Of a stretch of 64,000 nucleotides of DNA, positions 1-8,530 are shown one piece after another. The notes under the pieces are model-generated. The model was not told the DNA's origin and did not search any database. It saw only the letters and a list, made by a program, of their open reading frames with translations. The stretch comes from Microbacterium sp. ABRD28 (lineage in GTDB: Bacteria; Actinomycetota; Actinomycetes; Actinomycetales; Microbacteriaceae), in assembly GCF_003850245.1 (NCBI RefSeq), contig NZ_CP031015.1:2542001-2606000 (forward strand). The letters are read 5' to 3'. Positions within the stretch are counted from its first letter, which is position 1. Every line of letters begins with the position of its first letter. The translations under genes were made by a program, and so were the position numbers.

Positions 1-685
1 GCGCGACGGCGTCTCCGATGCGCAGCGCCTGGAGCACGCCCGGATCGACGTCGGGAGCGCGCGGCGGCGGGGCGATGTCGGAGCGCCCCCTCATCACATC
101 GAGGTGCCCGTAGACCTCCGCTGTCGACAATCCGTCCTCTGAGGTCACGACGACCCAGTCGAACCGGCCCTTGGCGAGGGCGCGGTTCAGTTGGTCTCCC
201 CGGCCCGTGCCGATGGCCGTCCCGCCCATGAGGGCGAAGGGCACATCGGCGCCGAGGCGGCGGGCGAGTCGGTGCAGTCCGGATGACCCGAGCTCGGCGC
301 CCCACAGGGCGTCACAGGCGACCAGCGCGGCCGCGGCATCCGCGGATCCTCCGCCCATCCCCCCCGCGACCGGCACGTGCTTGTCGATGTGCAGCCGCAC
401 TCCCCCGCGGTGGCCGATCTCGGCGGCGACCAGCCGGGCCGCCCGCAGGGCGAGGTTGCGGTCATCCACCGGCACGCCGGAGACCGACACCGATCCCGAC
501 ACCGTCAGCGAGAAGTCGTCGTCCCGTTCGGCCCACAGATCCTCGACGAGCGACACGGCCTGATAGGCGGAGGCGACGTCGTGGTAGCCGTCGGGCTGCA
601 CCGCTCCGACTTCGAAGAACACGTTCAGCTTCCCGGGAGCGCGGACGTGGACGCGATCGGCGGGGCCGGCAGGGTCCACGGTCAT
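1..685 (-). CDS. ispE: 4-diphosphocytidyl-2-C-methyl-D-erythritol kinase, 3' end outside window
   Basis: This GHMP-family kinase phosphorylates CDP-methylerythritol in the non-mevalonate (MEP) isoprenoid pathway in the cytoplasm. The N-terminus reads into the typical IspE start ([13 protein letters not shown]), and a glycine-rich ATP loop, [17 protein letters not shown], follows at roughly residues 105-121. About 228 codons are visible; the C-terminal quarter to third lies beyond base 1. The ATG at 685 is supported by a -10 hexamer 6 bases upstream and by the usual IspE N-terminus. In many actinobacteria ispE directly follows rsmA; here a Stealth gene and a phosphoesterase lie between them. 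The identity is firm. Confidence 0.93.
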   Translation of the reverse strand, partial: MTVDPAGPADRVHVRAPGKLNVFFEVGAVQPDGYHDVASAYQAVSLVEDLWAERDDDFSLTVSGSVSVSGVPVDDRNLALRAARLVAAEIGHRGGVRLHIDKHVPVAGGMGGGSADAAAALVACDALWGAELGSSGLHRLARRLGADVPFALMGGTAIGTGRGDQLNRALAKGRFDWVVVTSEDGLSTAEVYGHLDVMRGRSDIAPPPRAPDVDPGVLQALRIGDAVA

Positions 686-691
686 GCATCG

Positions 692-697
692 AGGCTA
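692..697 (-). promoter_or_regulatory. -10 element of ispE (leaderless)
   Basis: TAGCCT on the minus strand ends 6 bases before the ispE ATG, so the transcript should begin at or next to the start codon. No Shine-Dalgarno sequence is present. Confidence 0.55.
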
Positions 698-771
698 TCG
701 CCCAGGGCGGGGGCGGGTCCTCGCACCCGCGGCGGAGATCCGGTGAAACGCCGAGGAAACAGAAGGCGAAC

Positions 772-826
772 TACAGTTGTCCGGTGCCCCACTCGGGGTG
801 CGCCCCTATCTGACTTCGCGAGGAGG
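772..826 (+). promoter_or_regulatory. Promoter and strong ribosome binding site of the Stealth gene
   Basis: A TACAGT -10 hexamer lies at 772-777. A perfect AGGAGG at 821-826 sits 5 bases before the ATG. This is one of the few first genes in the window with a classical leader and Shine-Dalgarno site; no clear -35 was seen. Confidence 0.45.
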
Positions 827-831
827 TTCCC

Positions 832-2409
832 ATGGCACGTGTCGCTCCCCTTCCGTCGATGAGCGATCCCTGGACGAATCTGCTCGCTCGCGACGACGTC
901 CGTCTCGTCGACGGGATGCTGCACACCGTCCACGACACGCTCCCGGTGAACGAGGCGGCTGTCGCCGACCTCCTCGCCGTCGCCGATGCACTGGCCGCCC
1001 ACGGGATCGACGTCCTGCTGGTTCGAGACGCCGAACGTCGCGATCGTCTCGTCATCGACGTCGAGGATGGCTCGCGAGCATACGACGCGCTCTGCCGCCT
1101 GGGTACCGACGAGCCGTTCTACGCGCGAACCCCCGGCGAAGATGCGGTGCCGCTTCACACCCTTGCCGAGCCGGTGGGCCTTGCCACCGTCAACGTCTTC
1201 CGGCCGAGGGTCACCCCCGGCGGCTCGCTTCGGTACGGGTCGGCCTCGGGGACCCGGGTCGATCTCTGGCGGTTCGGCGCCGTTCTGGTCGAGGCACCGC
1301 GGCCGACGCTCCTCACCCGTCGGACGATGGCCGCCGACGACGTGTCGTACACCACGGTCGAACGTCACGGTCGGCGCTGGCGCACCCTGTCGGGCATGTA
1401 CGAGACGCACGCGACGGAGTTCTCGGCCGATGTCGACATGGTCTTCTCATGGGTCGACGGGTCATCCAGCGAATTCCAGCGCAGCCGCGCGGCGCGCATG
1501 CAGAGCTACGTGGTGGGCGACGGCGACGACGCCCCCGCGCGGTACCGGCAGATCGACGAGCTGAAGTATGCGCTGCGCAGCGTCTTCATGCACGCACCCT
1601 GGGTGCGGCGGATCTTCATCGCCACCGACTCGCCCGCCCCCGCGTGGCTGGCCGACCACCCTCGTGTCACGATCGTCAGGAGCGAGGAGTTCTTCGCAGA
1701 CCCCGGCGCCCTCCCCACGCATAACTCCCACGCGGTGGAGGCGCAGCTGCACCGTATCGACGGGCTCGCCGAGCACTTCCTCTACAGCAACGACGACATG
1801 TTCTTCGGGCGCCCCGTCGATCCCGAGCTGTTCTTCTCCCCGGGGGGCGTCAGCACCTTCGTCGAAAGCCGGGTGCGTATCGGCACCGGCGACCCTCGTC
1901 CTGAACGCAGCGGCCACGACAACGGCCTCCGCGTCAACCGCGCTCTGCTGCGCGAGCGCTTCGGACGTCTGATCACCCACGACCTCGAGCACTGCGCGGT
2001 GCCGATGCGCCGATCGGTCGCCTACGAGCTCGAACGCGAGTTCGCCGACGATTACGCCCGCACCGCGGGCAGCCCGTTCCGGTCGGCCACCGACATCTCG
2101 GTGACCAACAGCCTGTACCACTACTACGCCCTGCTGACCGGGCGGGCGATCGTGACCACCAAACCCCGGGTCCGGTACATCCAGACGACGCAGCTCGCAT
2201 CACTGCGTCGGATGGAGCGGCTTCTGGCCCGCCGCGACACCGACATGTTCTGCCTGAACGACGGCAGCGTGCCCGAGCTCCCCGAGGAGGTGCGCATCCG
2301 CGCGATCCGCGACAGCCTCGAGCGCTACTTCCCGGTGCGGGCCCCGTGGGAGCGTGACGAGATCAGCGCAGCACCGGCAACGGGGACGTCGGCGGCGAAC
2401 TCCCGTTGA
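832..2409 (+). CDS. Stealth-family sugar-phosphate transferase
   Basis: Stealth proteins transfer sugar-1-phosphates onto glycans (capsule or wall polysaccharide synthesis); the animal relative is GlcNAc-1-phosphotransferase. All four conserved regions can be read in the 525-residue product: CR1 ([10 protein letters not shown], about residue 200), CR2 ([15 protein letters not shown] through [11 protein letters not shown], about 237-325), CR3 ([11 protein letters not shown] through [17 protein letters not shown]) and CR4 (FCLND, about 473). A non-conserved 200-residue N-terminal part precedes them. No signal peptide or membrane segment is visible, so it is probably cytoplasmic. No glycosyltransferase, polymerase or exporter gene is nearby, so the acceptor cannot be inferred. 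The last 47 bases overlap the convergent phosphoesterase gene. The family call is secure; the substrate is unknown. Confidence 0.9.
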   Translation: MARVAPLPSMSDPWTNLLARDDVRLVDGMLHTVHDTLPVNEAAVADLLAVADALAAHGIDVLLVRDAERRDRLVIDVEDGSRAYDALCRLGTDEPFYARTPGEDAVPLHTLAEPVGLATVNVFRPRVTPGGSLRYGSASGTRVDLWRFGAVLVEAPRPTLLTRRTMAADDVSYTTVERHGRRWRTLSGMYETHATEFSADVDMVFSWVDGSSSEFQRSRAARMQSYVVGDGDDAPARYRQIDELKYALRSVFMHAPWVRRIFIATDSPAPAWLADHPRVTIVRSEEFFADPGALPTHNSHAVEAQLHRIDGLAEHFLYSNDDMFFGRPVDPELFFSPGGVSTFVESRVRIGTGDPRPERSGHDNGLRVNRALLRERFGRLITHDLEHCAVPMRRSVAYELEREFADDYARTAGSPFRSATDISVTNSLYHYYALLTGRAIVTTKPRVRYIQTTQLASLRRMERLLARRDTDMFCLNDGSVPELPEEVRIRAIRDSLERYFPVRAPWERDEISAAPATGTSAANSR

Positions 2410-3364
2410 CCGCGTCGGCGCCGATCTCTTCGGCGCCTCGAAGCGCGACGCCGGCGTCGTCCAGGCGGCGCCGCGACTCCGCCGCGTCGACGAAGTCGAG
2501 GATCGGTCCGGCATCCACCGGGACGACCGAATGCACGACGGTGTCGTCGTAGATGTGGACGACATTGAACGCCTGGGCGGCGTCCTGCGCTCGCGTTCCG
2601 CCGACCGGCACGGTCAGGTCCTGGGTGTAACACGTCGCCGACGCGACCGAGACGGGAACACCGGCGAATGTCGCGAAGGTGGAGTAATGCAGGTGCCCGC
2701 CGAGGATGGCGCGGACGTCGCCGGCTCGGATGACCTCGGCGAGCCTCGCCTGGTCGCGAAGCTCGACGCTCGCGGCGAGATCGAGCACGCTCGGCACGGG
2801 CGGGTGATGCATTGCGAGGATGGTGCCGAGCGGCGCCGGCACCGCCAGCACCCGGCGAAGCCACGACAGCTGCGCATCGGTCAGTTCGCCGTGGTGCCTG
2901 CCGGGAACGCTCGTGTCGAGGGTCACGATACGCAGACCGTCGATCTCGTCGACCCGGTCGACCGGCCGGCCCGAGTCATCCGGCCGACCCCACAGCCCTG
3001 CGCGGAACGCCGCCCGCTCGTCATGGTTCCCCATCACCCAGATCACGCGCGCACCGATGGCCTCCGCCACCGGTTCGACCAGGCTGCGGACGCGGTCGTA
3101 GGCCTCGGGCTCACCGTGATCCGCGAGGTCGCCGGTGAACACCAGCGCGTGAGGCCTCACCCCGGAATCGGTGATCGCCGTGAGTGCGCGCTCGAGCCGC
3201 TCTTCGGCGTCGATGCGGTCGTACAGGCGGGAGCCATGGGCTCTGAGATGCGTGTCGCTGAGATGCAGGAGCACGCGTTCGGGTCTGGGGTACTCGGCGA
3301 GGAGTCTGTCCACTTCGTTCTCCGCCCCCTTGGCGGTCGGGTCCGTCCGATGGTAGTCGGACAC
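2363..3364 (-). CDS. Metallophosphoesterase (class III cyclic-nucleotide phosphodiesterase-like)
   Basis: A calcineurin-fold dinuclear metal phosphoesterase of 333 residues. The metal-binding motifs occur in order: D-x-H at 36-38 (HLSDTHL), GDLADHGE from 78, GNHDE at 112-116, MHHPPV at 185-190 and GHLH at 223-226. This set matches the CpdA/Rv0805-type branch, whose members hydrolyse cyclic AMP or other phosphodiesters. The real substrate cannot be read from sequence. The start is a GTG. The 3' end overlaps the convergent Stealth gene by 47 bases. It could be cotranscribed with nothing on its own strand; rsmA lies 61 bases upstream on the same strand. Confidence 0.85.
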   Translation of the reverse strand: MSDYHRTDPTAKGAENEVDRLLAEYPRPERVLLHLSDTHLRAHGSRLYDRIDAEERLERALTAITDSGVRPHALVFTGDLADHGEPEAYDRVRSLVEPVAEAIGARVIWVMGNHDERAAFRAGLWGRPDDSGRPVDRVDEIDGLRIVTLDTSVPGRHHGELTDAQLSWLRRVLAVPAPLGTILAMHHPPVPSVLDLAASVELRDQARLAEVIRAGDVRAILGGHLHYSTFATFAGVPVSVASATCYTQDLTVPVGGTRAQDAAQAFNVVHIYDDTVVHSVVPVDAGPILDFVDAAESRRRLDDAGVALRGAEEIGADAVNGSSPPTSPLPVLR

Positions 3365-3425
3365 CTAAACCGTAGGGTGCCGTCAGGTGAACACGGGCGG
3401 CACACCCCGTATACACACGATGTCG

Positions 3426-4286
3426 TCAGGACGAGGCCCGGACCTGGACGACGTGCGCGATGCGCAGGAAGTCGTCCACCACGAGCTCCTCGCCGCGGGC
3501 GGTGGGTGCGACGCCCGCGGCCTCCAGGATCGCCGACGCGTCCGCGGAACTCCCTCCGAGGACGCCGGCCAGGGCCTGACGGAGCATCTTCCTCCGCTGC
3601 CCGAACGCGGCATCGATGAGAGCGAAGGTCGCTCGGCGCTCGTCCTCCGACCCGATCGGTGAGGGTCGACGCTCGAAGGCCACCAGCACGCTGTCGACGT
3701 TCGGGACGGGCCAGAACACCTGGCGCGGCACGTTCCCCGCCAACCGCCACGGCCCGTACCACGACGCCTTGACGCTCGGGGAACCGTACGCCTTCGTCCT
3801 CGGTGCCGCCGCGAGCCGCTCCCCCACCTCGGCCTGAACCATCACCACCCCGCGCCGGAGAGCCGGAAAGGTCTCGAGGAAGTGCAGCAGGACGGGCACC
3901 GACACGTTGTAGGGCAGGTTGGCCACCAGGACGGCCGGATCGCCGGGGAGGTCGGTGACGGCCAGCGCGTCGGCGTCGATGACGTGCAGCGACCCTGGCG
4001 TCGCGCCGTGTGCCGCGGCCGTGATCTGCAACCGCGCGGCGAGGCGGTGGTCGATCTCGACGGCGGTCACCTCTGCGCCGGCGTCGAGGATGGCGAGGGT
4101 CAACGAACCCAGCCCTGGTCCGACCTCGACGACGTGTTCGCCCGGGGCCACCCGCGCCGCCTGGACGATACGGCGGACCGTGTTGGCGTCGACAACGAAG
4201 TTCTGGCCGAGCTTCTTCGTGGGGGTGACGTCCAGTTCGGCGGCCAGTGCACGGATCTCGCCCGCGCCGAGAAGGGTGACGGCCAT
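3426..4286 (-). CDS. rsmA: 16S rRNA (adenine1518/1519-N6)-dimethyltransferase KsgA/RsmA
   Basis: Dimethylates two adjacent adenosines in the 3' hairpin of 16S rRNA during 30S maturation. In this 286-residue product I see KKLGQNFVVD (24-33), the SAM-binding VVEVGPGLGSLT (52-63), VEIDH (77-81) and the catalytic NLPYNVS (123-129). The frame is open further upstream, but the ATG at 4286 is preferred: a TAGGGT -10 lies 7 bases before it, and a longer version would overlap the divergent sugar transporter. This gene belongs to the widespread metG-tatD-rsmA-ispE neighbourhood, which is interrupted here on both sides. Confidence 0.94.
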   Translation of the reverse strand: MAVTLLGAGEIRALAAELDVTPTKKLGQNFVVDANTVRRIVQAARVAPGEHVVEVGPGLGSLTLAILDAGAEVTAVEIDHRLAARLQITAAAHGATPGSLHVIDADALAVTDLPGDPAVLVANLPYNVSVPVLLHFLETFPALRRGVVMVQAEVGERLAAAPRTKAYGSPSVKASWYGPWRLAGNVPRQVFWPVPNVDSVLVAFERRPSPIGSEDERRATFALIDAAFGQRRKMLRQALAGVLGGSSADASAILEAAGVAPTARGEELVVDDFLRIAHVVQVRASS

Positions 4287-4293
4287 GGCTTCC

Positions 4294-4348
4294 ACCCTAG
4301 TGACTCGCCGCGCAAGCCCCATCTCCCGGAAACGCGCAGGACTAGGGT
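4294..4348. promoter_or_regulatory. Divergent leaderless -10 elements, rsmA / sugar transporter
   Basis: TAGGGT on the minus strand (4294-4299) is 7 bases from the rsmA ATG. TAGGGT on the plus strand (4343-4348) is 7 bases from the GTG at 4356. Both transcripts are expected to be leaderless. The two hexamers are identical. Confidence 0.6.
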
Positions 4349-4355
4349 GACCCAC

Positions 4356-5822
4356 GTGAGCTCCTCAGCGTCGATTCCCACCCAGGCCTTCTCCATGCGC
4401 AGCCCGTTCGGTCGCCGCGCCGTGGCTCTGTCGATCGCCGCGGCGGTCGGCGGTTTCCTCTTCGGCTTCGACTCGTCCGTGATCAACGGCGCGGTCGACT
4501 CCATCGAGAGCCAATTCGACCTCACCGCGGTCATCACCGGCTTCGTGGTGGCGGTCGCGCTTCTCGGGTGCGCGCTCGGCGCGGTGCTGGCCGGGGTGCT
4601 CAGCGACCGCTGGGGCCGCCTGCGGGTGATGCTCATGGGATCCGTGCTCTTCTTCGTCAGCGCGATCGGGTCGGGGTTGGCTTTCAGCGCCATCGACCTG
4701 ACCGTGTGGCGGTTCATCGGGGGCCTCGGCATCGGCATCGCCTCGGTGGTCGCACCCGCCTACATCGCGGAGGTCGCGCCGCGGCAGATCCGTGGCACGC
4801 TCGGTTCGCTGCAGCAGCTCGCGATCACGCTCGGCATCTTCGGCGCCCTCCTCTCCAACGCGCTGCTGGCCGGAGTCGCCGGAGGCGCCTCCTCGCAGCT
4901 GTGGCTGGGGCTCGAAGCCTGGCGGTGGATGCTGCTGGTCGAGGCGGTGCCCGCGATCGTCTACGGCGTGCTGGCTTTCACGATGCCCGAATCGCCGCGG
5001 TTCCTCATCTCTCAGGGCAAGTACGACGAGGCGCGTGCGATCTTCGCGCGGCTCGTGCCCGAAGCGGATCTGAACCAGACGATGAAAGACCTCGAGCAGG
5101 CCATCGCCGCCGACAAGAAGTCCAAGGGCGTCTCGCTGCGCGGACCCCGGTTCGGGCTTCAGGGGATCGTCTGGGTCGGCATCATCCTGTCGGTGTTCCA
5201 GCAGTTCGTCGGCATCAACGTGATCTTCTACTACTCCACGACGCTGTGGCGTGCGGTCGGGTTCACCGAGCAGAACTCGCTGCTGATCAGTGTGATCACC
5301 TCGGTGACGAACGTGCTCGTGACGATCGTGGCGATCGTGCTCGTCGATCGCGTGGGACGCAAGCCCATCCTCCTCACCGGATCGGTGATGATGACCGTGT
5401 CGCTCGGCGCCATGGCGCTGTCGTTCGCCTTCGCCGAGACCGTAGACGGCGAAGTGAGCCTGCCCGGCGCCTGGGGTCCGATCGCCCTGGTCGCGGCGAA
5501 CCTGTTCGTCATCGGCTTCGGCGCGTCGTGGGGCCCGCTGGTCTGGGTGCTGCTCGGCGAGATCTTCCCGAGCCGCATCCGCGGCAAGGCGCTCGGTGTG
5601 GCCGCCGGGGCTCAGTGGATAGCGAACTTCCTCATCACGGTGAGCTTCCCGGCGATGTCGAGCTGGTCGCTGCCCCTCACCTACGCGATGTACGCGATCT
5701 TCGCCGGACTGTCCTTCGTCTACGTGCTGCTGAAGATCCCCGAGACCAAGGGGATGGAGCTGGAGCAGACCGAGACGCTGTTCGTGACGAAGGAGCGTGT
5801 CAAAGCCGGCCGCAGCGCCTGA
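4356..5822 (+). CDS. MFS sugar porter (sugar:H+ symporter family)
   Basis: A 488-residue, 12-helix member of the sugar porter family (xylose/glucose/galactose:H+ symporters) in the cytoplasmic membrane. Family signatures are present: GGFLFGFDSSVINGA in helix 1, DRWGRLRVM after helix 2, PESPRFLISQGK before the central loop, QQFVGINVIFYYS in helix 7, DRVGRKPIL in the C-half, and PETKGMELEQ after helix 12. The reading frame is open far upstream, but the GTG at 4356 has a -10 hexamer 7 bases before it. The next ATG (4395) would also keep all motifs. It is divergent from rsmA and 41 bases before a second MFS gene with its own promoter. The sugar is not deducible. Confidence 0.9.
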   Translation: MSSSASIPTQAFSMRSPFGRRAVALSIAAAVGGFLFGFDSSVINGAVDSIESQFDLTAVITGFVVAVALLGCALGAVLAGVLSDRWGRLRVMLMGSVLFFVSAIGSGLAFSAIDLTVWRFIGGLGIGIASVVAPAYIAEVAPRQIRGTLGSLQQLAITLGIFGALLSNALLAGVAGGASSQLWLGLEAWRWMLLVEAVPAIVYGVLAFTMPESPRFLISQGKYDEARAIFARLVPEADLNQTMKDLEQAIAADKKSKGVSLRGPRFGLQGIVWVGIILSVFQQFVGINVIFYYSTTLWRAVGFTEQNSLLISVITSVTNVLVTIVAIVLVDRVGRKPILLTGSVMMTVSLGAMALSFAFAETVDGEVSLPGAWGPIALVAANLFVIGFGASWGPLVWVLLGEIFPSRIRGKALGVAAGAQWIANFLITVSFPAMSSWSLPLTYAMYAIFAGLSFVYVLLKIPETKGMELEQTETLFVTKERVKAGRSA

Positions 5823-5851
5823 CCAGGACCGTTCGGCGTGGCATCTGATCG

Positions 5852-5857
5852 TAGGAT
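5852..5857 (+). promoter_or_regulatory. -10 element of the 5864 MFS gene (leaderless)
   Basis: TAGGAT ends 6 bases before the ATG at 5864. It lies in the 41-base gap after the sugar porter gene. Confidence 0.5.
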
Positions 5858-5863
5858 GATCGG

Positions 5864-7126
5864 ATGCCCTCCCTCGGCGAGCTCGTCGCACCGCGTCGCC
5901 TCGGGCGCGACTTCCGGTGGCTGCTGGCGTCGTCGTGGACGAGCAATCTCGGCGACGGCATCGCGCTGGCCGCCGCTCCCCTGCTCATCGCGTCGCTGAC
6001 GTCGTCTCCGATCCTCGTCGCCGCCGGCGCCATGATGCAGTTCCTGCCGTGGCTGCTGTTCGGCCTGCTCGCGGGGGCTGTCGCCGACCACCACGACCGG
6101 CGCCGGCTGGTCATGCTCGCCAACGCCCTGCGCGGCCTCGTGATTCTCGGGCTCGTGGTCTTCCTCGTGACCGGACAGGCGACCGTGTGGCTGGTGCTCG
6201 TGACGTCCTTCCTCTACGGCACCGCCGAGGTGTTCGCCGACACGGCCGGCAGCACGCTCCTGCCGATGCTCGTCCGTCCCGCCGATCTCGGCATCGGGAA
6301 CGCGCGGATGCAGGCCGGCTTCCTCGTCGGCAATCAGCTGGCGGGACCGCCGCTGGGCGCCTTCCTCTTCGCCGCAGGATCGTTCCTGCCGTTCCTGCTG
6401 CAGGTGTTCTGCGTCAGCCTGGCGATCCTTCTCGTCTCACGGATCGCGCGCACCCCCGCACCCGATCCCGGTGAGACCGAGCGCGGGTCGAAGTTCCGCG
6501 CGATCCGGGAGGGCCTCGGCTGGCTCCGCCACAATGCGCCGGTGCGGACGCTCGTGGTCATCATCCTCGTCTTCAACGTCACCTGGGCGGCGCCCTGGGG
6601 GGTGCTCGTGCTGTACGCCACCGAGTACCTGGGCATGGGGCCCGTCGGATACGGGGCGCTGACGACGGCCTCGGCCCTCGGCGGGATCATCGCGATCTTC
6701 AGCTTCGGCTTCTTGGAGAAGAAGGTGCCCTTCGCCACACTCATGCGCGTGGTCCTCACCTGCGAGGTCCTCATGCACCTCGCCTTCGCGCTGACCACGG
6801 TGCCGGCCGTCGCGTTCGTGCTCATGTTCGGCTTCGGCCTCTACGCCTTCGTCTGGGGGACCATCTCCACCACCGTGCGCCAGCGCCTCGTACCGATGCC
6901 GCTCCAGGGACGTATCGCCTCGGTGAACATGGTGGGGGTGTTCGGCGGACTGGTGATCGGTCAGTTCCTCGGCGGCGTGATCGCGCAGATCTGGGGTCCG
7001 ACCGGGCCGTGGTGGTTCGCGTTCGCGGGTTCGGCGATCACCCTCGCACTGGTGTGGCGGTCGATCTCCCACATCGCCGCCGCCCCTCCGGCGCGCGAGG
7101 GCGGCCCCGCGGCCTCCGCGGTCTGA
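5864..7126 (+). CDS. MFS transporter, EntS/MefA-like exporter branch
   Basis: A 420-residue major facilitator protein with 12 predicted helices. The N-terminal pattern RRLGRDFRWLLASSWTSNLGDGIALAAAP and the loop ADHHDRRRLVMLANALRG are typical of the drug, siderophore or macrolide exporter group, and differ from the sugar porter next door. The cargo is unknown. The start is set by the ATG with a -10 hexamer 6 bases upstream. The gene ends 6 bases before the convergent Nudix gene, leaving no room for a separate terminator. Confidence 0.8.
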   Translation: MPSLGELVAPRRLGRDFRWLLASSWTSNLGDGIALAAAPLLIASLTSSPILVAAGAMMQFLPWLLFGLLAGAVADHHDRRRLVMLANALRGLVILGLVVFLVTGQATVWLVLVTSFLYGTAEVFADTAGSTLLPMLVRPADLGIGNARMQAGFLVGNQLAGPPLGAFLFAAGSFLPFLLQVFCVSLAILLVSRIARTPAPDPGETERGSKFRAIREGLGWLRHNAPVRTLVVIILVFNVTWAAPWGVLVLYATEYLGMGPVGYGALTTASALGGIIAIFSFGFLEKKVPFATLMRVVLTCEVLMHLAFALTTVPAVAFVLMFGFGLYAFVWGTISTTVRQRLVPMPLQGRIASVNMVGVFGGLVIGQFLGGVIAQIWGPTGPWWFAFAGSAITLALVWRSISHIAAAPPAREGGPAASAV

Positions 7127-7132
7127 GCACCG

Positions 7133-7639
7133 TCAGGTCGCGAGTCGGGCGCGAAGAGCGTCGCCGAGCTCCTCCAGCCGCCGCACCCATGGCCCGGCCA
7201 TCTCGCCCGCGTCGGTCCGGGCGAAGACCGTGTCGAGGTGCCCCCACTCGGTCTCGACGACCTCGGCAGGGTCTGGAGCCACCTCCGGATCGATGACGCG
7301 TGCGACGTAGAGGTCGAAGAGGGCCTGCTCCTCCCGAACGCGACCCACGAGTTCGAGAGACGCGGGGTCGACGACGACGCCCGTCTCCTCGGCGAGTTCG
7401 CGGACCGCCGCCTCCCGGCTGGTCTCGCCGACCAGGGCGCTGCCGGCCGGGAACTCCCACGCGAGCGGCCAGTCCTTGACCGCGGCGCGGCGCGAGGTCA
7501 GCACTCGCCCGTCCAGCCGGACGACGCACACCGACACGACGAGGTGGAACGCCCCCGCAGGGAGGGCCGGATCGTCCCGGCGGTGCGTGCGCCCGAGCGG
7601 GCGCCCGGTCTCATCGATGAGATCCCACAGCTCGCTCAT
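7133..7639 (-). CDS. Nudix hydrolase
   Basis: A 168-residue protein with a complete Nudix box: the pattern G-x5-E-x7-R-E-x2-E-E-x-G reads GSALVGETSREAAVRELAEETG at about residues 65-86 and binds the catalytic magnesium. The N-terminal WDLIDETGRPLGRTHRRDD resembles the group of isopentenyl-diphosphate isomerase-like and unassigned Nudix proteins, in which an HLVVSVCVV strand precedes the box. The substrate cannot be told. It starts 6 bases after the tatD stop, so it is the third gene of a metG-tatD-nudix operon. Confidence 0.85.
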   Translation of the reverse strand: MSELWDLIDETGRPLGRTHRRDDPALPAGAFHLVVSVCVVRLDGRVLTSRRAAVKDWPLAWEFPAGSALVGETSREAAVRELAEETGVVVDPASLELVGRVREEQALFDLYVARVIDPEVAPDPAEVVETEWGHLDTVFARTDAGEMAGPWVRRLEELGDALRARLAT

Positions 7640-7645
7640 CGCACC

Positions 7646-8530
7646 TCAGTCGCTGAACGCGCCGTAGACGGCGAGGGTGTTCTCAGCGAGCTGAGCGCAC
7701 AGCTCGTCGACGTCGACCTCGAGCTCGGCCGCGAGGAACCGCACGGTGACGGGAACGAGATACGGCGCGTTCGGGCGGCCGCGGTGGGGCGTCGGCGTCA
7801 AGAAGGGGGCATCGGTCTCGACCAGCACCCGCTCCCGCGGGGTGACCTTCAGCGCATCGCGCAGGTTCTGGGCGTTCTTGAACGTCACATTGCCCGCGAA
7901 CGACAGGTAGTAGCCCTCGTCGGCGCAGCGGCGCGCCATCTCGGCGTCGCCCGAGAAGCAGTGGAACACCGTCCTGTCGGGCGCACCCACCCGGCCGAGC
8001 GTCTCCAGAACGGCCTCATGCGCCTCACGGTCGTGGATCTGCATCGCGATCCCGTGCTTCTTCGCCAGCGCGATGTGCGCCTCGAAGGAGGTGTGCTGCG
8101 CGGTGAGACCCTCTTCGCCGGTGCGGAAGAAGTCCAGGCCCGTCTCGCCGATCGCGCGGACGCGCGGTTCGGCGGCGAGCGCGTCGATCACGCCGATGGC
8201 CTCGTCGAGGCGTCCGGCCTCGGCGTAGGCCGGTGCTTCGTTCGGGTGGATGGCGACGGCGGCGAGGACGTCGGGGTGGGATGCCGCGGCAGCGGCCGAC
8301 CAGCGGCTGGAATCGATGTCTCCCCCGGCCTGCACCACCCCGATCACACCGACGGCCCGGGCGCGGGCGAGCTGGGCGTCGAGGTCCAGCGGCTCGTCGC
8401 CGTCGATGATCTCGAGGTGGGCGTGATTGTCGTAGACGGGCACACGCAGCGGCTCCGGCGCGGCGGGCCAGCGTACGTCCCGCGATCCGTCGTTGTGACG
8501 CTCGCGGATGTATCCGCTCGGATCGGTCAC
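7646..8530 (-). CDS. TatD-family metal-dependent hydrolase/DNase
   Basis: A 294-residue TatD/YcfH-type TIM-barrel hydrolase; family members are 3'-5' exonucleases acting on DNA or RNA. The metal ligands are visible: DNHAHLEI near the N-terminus, GETGLDFFR, QIHDREAH, FHCFSG and VETDAPFLTP. The GTG start at 8530 overlaps the metG stop (GTGA), showing translational coupling; the in-frame upstream extension lies inside metG and is not used. metG-tatD linkage is common in actinobacteria. Confidence 0.88.
   Translation of the reverse strand: MTDPSGYIRERHNDGSRDVRWPAAPEPLRVPVYDNHAHLEIIDGDEPLDLDAQLARARAVGVIGVVQAGGDIDSSRWSAAAAASHPDVLAAVAIHPNEAPAYAEAGRLDEAIGVIDALAAEPRVRAIGETGLDFFRTGEEGLTAQHTSFEAHIALAKKHGIAMQIHDREAHEAVLETLGRVGAPDRTVFHCFSGDAEMARRCADEGYYLSFAGNVTFKNAQNLRDALKVTPRERVLVETDAPFLTPTPHRGRPNAPYLVPVTVRFLAAELEVDVDELCAQLAENTLAVYGAFSD

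Noticed and set aside
3362..3374. Leaderless -10 (TACGGT) before the phosphoesterase GTG
   Set aside because: The gap to the start codon is only 4 bases, outside the 6-7 seen at the other genes, so it was not counted.
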